5,360 bases of DNA from Rikenellaceae bacterium (lineage in GTDB: Bacteria > Bacteroidota > Bacteroidia > Bacteroidales > UBA932), in NCBI GenBank assembly GCA_900769385.1, contig CAAGGO010000274.1, forward strand, positions 1 to 5,360, read 5' to 3'. Of the stretch, positions 1-5,360 are shown in pieces (the stretch's first letter is position 1; each line of letters starts with the position of its first letter). Both the position numbers and the translations under genes were made by a program. The notes beneath the pieces are model-generated. The model did no database searches. It was not told the DNA's origin and worked only from the letters and a program-made list of their open reading frames with translations.

Positions 1-1163
1 AACTCCTGCGCATTGAATCCGTAACGGGCTATCCTGTTTATCTCCCCGCTCAAGAAAGAAATTGCAGCATATACGGTACCGGGCAACGTTTCAAATGAGA
101 TAGTAAATGATTCCAGATTGGTCATTTCCATAAATTTACCCTTCTCTATCCTAACGTTGGAGATTGGAAGATTCTGCCCTACAATCCCGTTCTGTATCCT
201 GCCCAAAAGGAGGGAAGAAATGGCCTGATCAAAGTAACTCTCTATATATGGTACACTTGTAAGCTTGTATCTCTCAAGAAGCGGCGTCCTCAAGAAATTG
301 ATTGATACGGAAGTTTTATCATACTCCGGATCCTTGGCAATAAGCACCTGTGTACCCTTAACCATTTTTGGCTTGTAATAGTTCCTCGTCTCACTCTTGA
401 GAGCCTTTGGAATAGTTGCAAAGATTGATTTTATCTGGGTCTCAACTTTTGCGGGATCCACATCACCCACAACAAATACCGCCTGCAAATCAGGTCTGAA
501 CCATTTGTAATAGAAGTTCCTCAACTCTTTTGAAGAATATACTCCAAGATGATTGATCTGTTCTGCCGTAATGGATTTTGCATAAGGGCTTTTAGGGTAA
601 AGGGCTTTAATGACCTTATCATCCACCCTCTTCTGTGCATTCCACTCATCTATAAGACTGTTCTTGAGCATAGGAACAGTACCGGCCATATCCTCCTCAT
701 CAATGTTTATGCTGGCCATCCAGTTATAAAGTATAAGGAGTGTGGAATCCATTATGTTCTGCCTTGCCAGAGGGACATTCTCTATACTGTAAACAATATC
801 ATCCGCATTGGTATTGAAAACAATGTTCCCGCTAGGGACACCTATTGAGTTAAGATACTTCACAATTGTAGAATCCGTAAAGTTTCTGGTACCCCTTGTT
901 GAAAGAAGCTCAAGCATCCTGCACATACCTTTCTGGTTGGATTCCTCTACCGATGTTCCCACTTTATGGGCTACAGCGAAATCAGCGTACCCTTTTACAG
1001 CATCATTCTTGAATATATAATATGTAAGGCCATTGGCAAGTGTTCCTGTCTTCACCCTTGGATCTGCCGGCAAAGGCTGCACATCCTGGGTCTGGGCAAA
1101 AAGCGCACTGCAACTTGTGAGCAGTATGGCTACAAACAGAATCCTGGAGAATATTTGTCTCAT
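1..1163 (-). CDS. Secreted M16 (insulinase-like) family protein, N-terminal part, predicted non-catalytic
   Basis: The first 387 codons of a longer gene that runs off the left edge; Bacteroidales relatives are usually about 900-950 residues with two M16 halves. Translation from ATG at 1163 gives a signal peptide (basic MRQIFSR, then a hydrophobic stretch to about residue 23). Cleavage could be LFA|QTQ, or a lipobox-like LTSC at 15-18 could make it a lipoprotein. The M16 fold is clear: LANGLTYYI (42-50), a DNQRG-like segment SNQKG (75-79), GTRNF (91-95), DEW (172-174), and FYYKWFRPDLQAVFVVGDVD (217-236). The catalytic HxxEH motif is replaced by RMLEL (82-86): both zinc-binding histidines are gone while the glutamate remains. 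The upstream glutamate of the usual ERGVxxEEW segment is also lost (KNSLIDEW, 167-174). The family is periplasmic or surface zinc peptidases. I infer that this member is a structural or regulatory partner, perhaps of an active M16 gene beyond the edge. No Shine-Dalgarno sequence precedes the start. Family assignment is firm; inactivity is inferred. Confidence 0.9.
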   Translation of the reverse strand, partial: MRQIFSRILFVAILLTSCSALFAQTQDVQPLPADPRVKTGTLANGLTYYIFKNDAVKGYADFAVAHKVGTSVEESNQKGMCRMLELLSTRGTRNFTDSTIVKYLNSIGVPSGNIVFNTNADDIVYSIENVPLARQNIMDSTLLILYNWMASINIDEEDMAGTVPMLKNSLIDEWNAQKRVDDKVIKALYPKSPYAKSITAEQINHLGVYSSKELRNFYYKWFRPDLQAVFVVGDVDPAKVETQIKSIFATIPKALKSETRNYYKPKMVKGTQVLIAKDPEYDKTSVSINFLRTPLLERYKLTSVPYIESYFDQAISSLLLGRIQNGIVGQNLPISNVRIEKGKFMEMTNLESFTISFETLPGTVYAAISFLSGEINRIARYGFNAQE

Positions 1164-1200
1164 AAATTCAGCTATTTTCGGTTAAAAAGTGAATAGAATA

Positions 1201-1208
1201 CAAAAGTA
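1201..1208 (-). promoter_or_regulatory. Bacteroidota-type -7 element for the M16 gene
   Basis: Read on the minus strand these bases are TACTTTTG, an exact match to the Bacteroidota -7 consensus TAnnTTTG. It lies 37 bases upstream of the M16 ATG, leaving a leader of about 30 bases. I see no TTG/TTTG at the expected -33 distance on this strand, so the promoter is only half supported. Confidence 0.45.
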
Positions 1209-1237
1209 CAAACTTTAAATTTCTTTCTTGTTTGTGC
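1206..1237. repeat. Short inverted repeat between the divergent promoters
   Basis: ACAAAC (1208-1213) is the perfect reverse complement of GTTTGT (1230-1235), with a 16-base spacer. Extending outward, 1207/1236 mismatch and 1206/1237 pair, so 7 of 8 positions agree. The dyad touches the minus-strand -7 element and overlaps the plus-strand -33 region, as an operator would. In AT-rich intergenic DNA such a short dyad can also occur by chance. Confidence 0.25.
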
Positions 1238-1258
1238 GTGTATTTTTTTTTACATTTG
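1228..1258 (+). promoter_or_regulatory. Bacteroidota-type promoter for the TPR-U32-holB operon
   Basis: A -33 TTG (1228-1230) is followed after 20 bases by the -7 element TACATTTG (1251-1258), matching TTG-N(about 20)-TAnnTTTG used by the primary sigma factor in Bacteroidota. Transcription would begin near 1262-1266, giving a leader of about 45 bases that is A-rich and has no clear Shine-Dalgarno sequence before ATG 1308. That leader type is common for well-expressed genes in this phylum. An alternative TTTG at 1231-1234 has shorter spacing (16). It is the only plausible promoter visible for the downstream genes. Confidence 0.65.
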
Positions 1259-1307
1259 TCATTCTAACACAAAACACAAAAAATACAAATTAAACATAAT
1301 TGGAAAA

Positions 1308-2225
1308 ATGAAAAGAATTGCTAAACTTTTTGCAGCAACAATGTTCGCTCTTTCTGTTAGTTTTGCTGCAAACGCTCAAGATTTGGCTCAGGCCGGTGAA
1401 TTGTACAAAACTGCTGCTACTGCTTTGAATGGTGGTGATAAAGCAGGTGCACTTGATGGTTTCCAGAAAGCATTGGAGATGGCTACTGCACTGGGTGAGG
1501 AAGGTGCTGAATTGGCTACCGACTGTAAAAATATTATCCCTGACATCCTTCTAAGCTTAGGTAAGGATGCCGCTAACGCAAAAGACACCCAGAAAGCTGT
1601 TGAGTACTTGACTCAGGCCCAGAAACTTGGAACAGAATACGGTCAGCAGGAAATTGCTGATGAGGCTAAAGGTCTCGTTCCACAGATCTACATTGCTGAG
1701 GCCAACGCCCTTTTGAACGAGAAAAAATTTGCAGAAGCTGCTGCTGAGTACCAGAAAGCTTTGGATTTGGATGGCACAAACGGTGTAGCATGGTTGAGAT
1801 TCGGTATGGCTAAAGCCAACTCTGCAGATACTGAAGGTGCTTTGGCTGCATACGCAAAAGCTGGTGAGTTTGGCCAGAAAGCTGCTGCTGACAAACAGAT
1901 TGGCACCATCTACCTTAAAGCTGCTGTTGCTGCATACAAAGCTAAAAACTTCGCTGCAACTTTGGAGAACGTACTTAAATCAAATGAGTACGGCGTCAAG
2001 ACTGCAAACCTTTACGGTGGTATGGCTGCATTCAACCTTAAGAAATACGACCAGGCTATCTCATTGCTTGAGGGTGAGGGTTCAACAAACTCAAACTACT
2101 ACCTTGCAAGAGCATACGAGGCTAAAGGTGACAACGCTAAAGCTTGTGAGTACTACAAAAAGATTACTACAGACAAAAACTTTGGCACTTACGCTACAAG
2201 TAAAGTAGGAACACTATGCAAATAG
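1308..2225 (+). CDS. Exported tetratricopeptide-repeat (TPR) protein
   Basis: A 305-residue protein with a typical signal peptide (MKRIAKLF, hydrophobic core to about residue 20, SFAANA|QD cleavage after residue 23), so it acts in the periplasm or at the envelope. The mature part is almost wholly alpha-helical TPR-like repeats, about seven of them: roughly 25-59, 80-107, 126-157, 160-187, 197-228, 232-255 and 263-288. The clearest are FAEAAAEYQKALDLD (141-155) and YDQAISLLEG (247-256). No enzymatic domain is visible, so a role in protein-protein contacts is the most that can be said. Only three cysteines (73, 280, 304) occur. The gene is strikingly alanine-rich and prefers GCT, GGT and AAA codons, unlike its neighbours, which suggests strong expression. 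It is first in the operon, behind the promoter at 1228-1258, and its last 10 bases overlap the next gene. Similar proteins are annotated only as TPR or hypothetical in Bacteroidota. Confidence 0.93.
   Translation: MKRIAKLFAATMFALSVSFAANAQDLAQAGELYKTAATALNGGDKAGALDGFQKALEMATALGEEGAELATDCKNIIPDILLSLGKDAANAKDTQKAVEYLTQAQKLGTEYGQQEIADEAKGLVPQIYIAEANALLNEKKFAEAAAEYQKALDLDGTNGVAWLRFGMAKANSADTEGALAAYAKAGEFGQKAAADKQIGTIYLKAAVAAYKAKNFAATLENVLKSNEYGVKTANLYGGMAAFNLKKYDQAISLLEGEGSTNSNYYLARAYEAKGDNAKACEYYKKITTDKNFGTYATSKVGTLCK
2207..2210 (+). promoter_or_regulatory. Ribosome binding site that supports the U32 start
   Basis: AGGA lies inside the end of the TPR gene, five bases before the ATG at 2216. It supports the overlapping start, since most starts here lack any Shine-Dalgarno sequence, and would allow reinitiation by ribosomes ending at the TPR stop (2223-2225). 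Confidence 0.5.
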
Positions 2226-4138
2226 AGCTTGAGCTGCTGGCTCCGGCTAAAAATAAAAGTATCGGCATTGCAGCAATAAACTGTGGTGCCGATGCTGTAT
2301 ATATTGCAGGCCCAAGATTTGGAGCAAGAGAGGCCGCCGGCAACAGTATCTCTGACATTGCAGAGCTGGTGGAGTACGCCCATAAATACGGGGCCAAAGT
2401 ATTTATGGTGGTAAACACCATCCTGTATGAAGATGAATTGGAACAGGCCCGGGAAACCATCATCCAGGCCCAACAGACAGGTTGTGATGCCATAATTGTT
2501 CAGGATCTGGCAGTTCTCCAGATGGACCTGCCACCTATTGAACTGTATGCATCTACCCAAACAAACATCAGAACCCCGCAACAGGCACAGTTCCTGGAAT
2601 CGCTGGGATTCAGCAGACTAATCCTTGCAAGGGAGCTGAGCCTTCAGCAGATTGCCCAAATAAAGGAGGCTACAACCGTTCCACTTGAATCTTTCATACA
2701 CGGTGCCTTGTGCGTAAGCTACAGCGGGCAGTGCTATCTGAGCCAGAAAATTACAGGCAGAAGTGCAAACAGGGGATGTTGCGCCCAGGCCTGCAGATCA
2801 TTGTACACTCTTGCAGACAGCACAGGAAAAGAGGTTATGGATGCAAACGGCCAGCCTCTGGCAAAAGACCTTCCTGTACTTTCATTGAAGGATTTCAACC
2901 TGAGCAACCATATCCCCCAACTTGTAGAGGCAGGAATTACCTCATTCAAGATAGAGGGAAGGCTGAAGAACGAATCCTACATAAAGAATGTTGTACTGCT
3001 TTACCGCCGCAAGATAGATGAATTCCTGCAGCAGAACAGCAAGTACAAAAGGGCTTCGTACGGCCAGTGCATTGGAGGCTTTACACCAAACCCTACAGCC
3101 ACCTTCAACAGGGACTACACCACCCTTTTCATTGACGGACAAAGGGGAAAATGGCGCAGCAAGGACGGTGCAAAATATTTGGGCGAACACATTGGTACAG
3201 TTACCGGCTCCGGCAAGAACAGATACGGACAGCTTCACTTCACCTACAAACTCATTGGAGGCAAAAGTGCAATCAACAATGGTGACGGGCTATGTTTTGT
3301 TACCCCTCAAGGTGAGATACTTGGGGCAAGGGCCAATACCTGCAACGGGAATATGGTTGCCACAACAGAGAAGATCCAGCTTCCTGCAAACTCAAAAGTA
3401 TACAGGAACTACAATATAGCTTTTGAGAAAGAGATGGAGAAAAATCCTCCCCGCAGGACCATTGCCGTTGATCTGAAGGTTATAGAAAAGGATGGCATCT
3501 ATACCGTTGAGGCAATTACAGCGGAGGGGATACGCACAACATACACTCTGCAGGAGAAAGGTGACTCAGCACAAAATGTGGAGCTTGCAAAAGAGAACAT
3601 ACGCAGGCAACTGGGCAAGAATACAGATATTTTCTCATTCAATGTAACCAAGCTGGAGCTTGAAAATGTTCCGTTCTTCCCAGCTGCAGTACTGAACGGC
3701 ATAAGAAGGGACATAACCATTCAGCTGCAGGAGAAGATTAAGGAGACAACTGATGCAAACAGGGCTGCTGCCGCAGCACAATTCCTGCAGAGGAAGAACA
3801 GCGCAAAGAAACTGCCTGCCCCTGAAAAACTCTCCTACCTTGCCAACTGTTCAAATTCTGCTTCCAGGGAGCTTTACTCAACCCTTGGTGCCAAGGAAAT
3901 TGCCAGGGCATACGAGCTTGAGGAGGCATCCGGTGCAGAACTTATGCGTACCAAATACTGCATAAAATATGAGTGGGGATTGTGCCCCAACTACAAAACC
4001 AGATGGGCTGCAGACAAAGGATACACCAACAACCTTGGAAAAATATCCTTTACAGAGCCATTATATCTGCTTAACGGCAAAAACAGGCTGCAGCTTAAAT
4101 TTGACTGTACCAATTGCGAGATGTTGGTAATTGGATAA
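2216..4138 (+). CDS. U32 family protein, RlhA/TrhP-like RNA hydroxylation enzyme
   Basis: A 640-residue cytoplasmic protein of the former 'peptidase U32' or collagenase-like family. N-terminal signatures are ELLAPAKN (6-13), GADAVYIAGPRFGAREA (24-40) and a (beta/alpha)-type region; the family signature HGALCVSYSGQCYLS spans 162-176 and NRGCCAQACR 185-194. Cysteines 166, 173, 189 and 193 fit the iron-sulfur ligand pattern of the family. The long C-terminal part (about 380-510) fits the DUF3656 region found in E. coli RlhA, which hydroxylates C2501 of 23S rRNA; TrhP, which acts on tRNA U34, is shorter. A second cysteine set lies at the end: C582 and C590 (KYCIKYEWGLC), C631 and C634 (CTNC), possibly metal-binding. 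Start chosen because MQIELELLAPA matches the usual family N-terminus and has AGGA upstream. RNA hydroxylation is the best-supported role from the family, but whether the substrate is rRNA or tRNA cannot be decided here. Confidence 0.88.
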   Translation: MQIELELLAPAKNKSIGIAAINCGADAVYIAGPRFGAREAAGNSISDIAELVEYAHKYGAKVFMVVNTILYEDELEQARETIIQAQQTGCDAIIVQDLAVLQMDLPPIELYASTQTNIRTPQQAQFLESLGFSRLILARELSLQQIAQIKEATTVPLESFIHGALCVSYSGQCYLSQKITGRSANRGCCAQACRSLYTLADSTGKEVMDANGQPLAKDLPVLSLKDFNLSNHIPQLVEAGITSFKIEGRLKNESYIKNVVLLYRRKIDEFLQQNSKYKRASYGQCIGGFTPNPTATFNRDYTTLFIDGQRGKWRSKDGAKYLGEHIGTVTGSGKNRYGQLHFTYKLIGGKSAINNGDGLCFVTPQGEILGARANTCNGNMVATTEKIQLPANSKVYRNYNIAFEKEMEKNPPRRTIAVDLKVIEKDGIYTVEAITAEGIRTTYTLQEKGDSAQNVELAKENIRRQLGKNTDIFSFNVTKLELENVPFFPAAVLNGIRRDITIQLQEKIKETTDANRAAAAAQFLQRKNSAKKLPAPEKLSYLANCSNSASRELYSTLGAKEIARAYELEEASGAELMRTKYCIKYEWGLCPNYKTRWAADKGYTNNLGKISFTEPLYLLNGKNRLQLKFDCTNCEMLVIG

Positions 4139-4157
4139 AAAAGAGTAATTTTACATT

Positions 4158-5285
4158 ATGCCTTTTTCAGATATTTTGGGACATACAGAGATTATTGGGA
4201 ATCTCCGTTCTATGGTACAGAACGGAAGGTTTCCACACGCTGTCCTGTTCTGTGAAAAAGGTGGTTACGGAGCCCTTAACCTTGCCCTTGCAACAATCCA
4301 GTATATGTTCTGCCAGGGAGAAAAGGGAGAGGATTCCTGCAAGGTGTGCAACAACTGCACAAAAATTTCAAAGCTTGTTCATCCCGATATCCATTTCACC
4401 TTTCCAATAAACACATCAACCGTTATTGGAGGAGATAAAAGGGGCGAGGTGGAGCAGTTCTACCCTGCCTGGAGGGAACTTGTAAAGGAGAACCCGTATC
4501 TTGGGGAACAGGAGCTTTACAAGGCATTTGGAATTGAGAACAAGCTGGGTACCATAAGTGTAGCAGAGGCCAACTCCATAATGAGAAAACTCTCCCTGAG
4601 CTCATACGAGGGAGGGGCAAAAGTTATGCTCATAATGTTTCCGGAGAGGATGAATGTGGAGGCGGCCAACAAACTGCTCAAAAACCTGGAAGAGCCTCAA
4701 AGCGGAACATATTATTTCTTAATTTCGCATAATCCGGAGAAGATTATCTCCACTATCCTTTCAAGGTGCAGGATTATTGAGGTTCCACCTGTCGGGAAGA
4801 ATATTCTGCAGCAGGCATTGCAGGATAAGATGGGACTTTCACAGGAAGATGCCCGGTTCCTGGCAAGATGCTCAGGGGGAAGTATGGGAAAGGCGCTTGA
4901 CCTTATGGCCAGGGAAAAGGAGCAGAACGGGAATTACCTGATGTTCCTGGATATTCTGGAGAAGGCGGTGAACAGGGATCTTGCCAGCCTGGTTGATTGC
5001 TGGGAAGAGGTTGCCTCGTACGGAAAGGAGGCCCAGAAGGGGATTTGCATTGAAGGGGGAGAAATTTTAAGGAAATTGTATATGATAAGCCTTGGAATGG
5101 AGGACATTTCCTATGCCAGCGCAAAGGAGACGGGTAAATTCAAGGAATTATCGGGAAGAATAAAACAGGAGTTTTACCAAAAGGGGTATGGTTATCTTAA
5201 TGATGCAATGGAGTGCATTGAGAGGAATGTGAACCCCAAATTCATTTTCTGCGATTTGTGCAATCGCATATTTTACAACATTTAG
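4158..5285 (+). CDS. holB: DNA polymerase III subunit delta' (clamp loader)
   Basis: A 375-residue AAA+ family clamp-loader subunit that helps load the sliding clamp during replication. The N-terminus (FSDILGHTEIIGNL, then RFPHAVLF at 24-31) is typical. The P-loop position reads EKGGYGALNLAL (33-44), with no Walker A lysine, and the Walker B position reads VMLIMFPERMN (156-166), with no aspartate pair; delta' often does not bind ATP. The zinc module is intact: C52-x8-C61-x2-C64-x2-C67. AANKLLKNLEEP (169-180) and the SRC motif (202-204), whose arginine acts on the neighbouring subunit's ATP, are present. Residues about 78-135 (HFTFPINT, FYPAWRELVKENPYLG, GTISVAEA) form a segment I associate with Bacteroidota delta'. 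It starts 19 bases after the U32 stop without a clear Shine-Dalgarno sequence and belongs to the same transcript. The alternative, the tau/gamma subunit, is ruled out by the missing P-loop and the length. Confidence 0.95.
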   Translation: MPFSDILGHTEIIGNLRSMVQNGRFPHAVLFCEKGGYGALNLALATIQYMFCQGEKGEDSCKVCNNCTKISKLVHPDIHFTFPINTSTVIGGDKRGEVEQFYPAWRELVKENPYLGEQELYKAFGIENKLGTISVAEANSIMRKLSLSSYEGGAKVMLIMFPERMNVEAANKLLKNLEEPQSGTYYFLISHNPEKIISTILSRCRIIEVPPVGKNILQQALQDKMGLSQEDARFLARCSGGSMGKALDLMAREKEQNGNYLMFLDILEKAVNRDLASLVDCWEEVASYGKEAQKGICIEGGEILRKLYMISLGMEDISYASAKETGKFKELSGRIKQEFYQKGYGYLNDAMECIERNVNPKFIFCDLCNRIFYNI

Positions 5286-5287
5286 CT

Positions 5288-5342
5288 ATGGGAACTATAA
5301 AGGAATATGACTGCCAGCGAGGATGTGAAAAAGAGATAAAGG
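5288..5342 (+). CDS. Start of a further operon gene, possibly PSP1/RicT family (truncated by contig end)
   Basis: An ATG two bases after the holB stop opens a frame that stays open to the end of true sequence: MGTIKEYDCQRGCEKEIK, 18 codons plus one base. The following codons come from sequencing adapter and should be ignored. The spacing suggests the same operon as holB. The gene after holB in many Bacteroidota, and in Bacillus (yaaT/ricT), encodes a PSP1-domain RicT-like protein. A short N-terminus with an RGC motif (11-13) is compatible with that, but 18 residues cannot prove it. Family assignment rests on context. Confidence 0.4.
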
Positions 5343-5360
5343 AGATCGGAAGAGCGTCGT
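5343..5360. other. Illumina TruSeq adapter remnant at contig end
   Basis: The last 18 bases, AGATCGGAAGAGCGTCGT, are identical to the start of the standard Illumina TruSeq read-through adapter. They are not genomic. The contig therefore ends here because reads ran into adapter, and the gene starting at 5288 is cut off. Confidence 0.95.

Noticed and set aside
549..1196. Three plus-strand open frames (549-848, 808-1020, 966-1196)
   Set aside because: They lie antisense to the M16 gene, whose minus-strand translation carries clear family motifs throughout; their own translations look like no known protein.
1241..1250. T-rich run TATTTTTTTT as a possible terminator tail
   Set aside because: No GC-rich hairpin precedes it, and it lies between the -33 and -7 elements of the plus-strand promoter.
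1388..1909. Minus-strand open frames opposite the TPR gene
   Set aside because: They are alanine/serine-rich mirrors of the GCT- and GCA-rich TPR coding sequence, with no start signal or recognisable domain.
1308..2225. Possible horizontal transfer of the TPR gene because of its different codon use
   Set aside because: The bias is toward a narrow set of codons such as GCT and GGT, as in highly expressed native genes, and the gene is embedded in a tight operon without mobile-element traces.
2189..2581. Minus-strand frame of 130 codons over the TPR/U32 junction
   Set aside because: It is fully explained by two plus-strand genes with strong family matches, and it crosses their boundary.
3018..5124. 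Repeated CTGCAG (PstI-like) hexamers in the U32 and holB genes
   Set aside because: They fall in coding sequence at Leu-Gln or Ala-Ala/Gln codons with irregular spacing, so codon usage explains them and no repeat array is present.

Overview
The window reads as a piece of a Bacteroidota chromosome, most likely order Bacteroidales, of moderate GC content. The reasons are promoter -7 elements of the form TAnnTTTG, signal peptides ending in A|Q, start codons mostly without a Shine-Dalgarno sequence, an M16 protein of the Bacteroidales two-half type, and a DNA polymerase III delta' with the Bacteroidota-style middle segment. The 3' edge ends in 18 bases of Illumina adapter, so this is the end of an assembled, probably metagenomic, contig. 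Biological sequence should be trusted only up to about 5342.

Layout. Bases 1-1163 (minus strand) hold the N-terminal 387 codons of a secreted M16 (insulinase-like) protein that runs off the left edge. Its zinc-binding HxxEH motif has become RMLEL, so it looks like a non-catalytic paralogue. Bases 1164-1307 are a divergent intergenic region with a -7 element facing each way. On the plus strand four genes follow with almost no gaps: an exported alanine-rich TPR protein (1308-2225), a U32-family protein of the RlhA/TrhP RNA-hydroxylation type (2216-4138, overlapping the TPR gene by 10 bases), holB for the clamp-loader delta' subunit (4158-5285), and the first 18 codons of a further gene (5288 onward). 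The last may be the PSP1/RicT gene that commonly follows holB.

How they fit together. The four plus-strand genes are probably one operon driven from the promoter at about 1228-1258, because no other gap is large enough for a promoter and no terminator is visible between them. Their roles differ: an envelope TPR protein, an RNA modification enzyme and a replication factor. The TPR gene also has codon choices typical of strong expression, unlike the rest, so the downstream genes are probably expressed at a different level. I see no mobile element, CRISPR array, tRNA or rRNA, and no convincing new defence or biosynthetic system. The observations most worth checking are the dead M16 active site and the adapter at the contig end.
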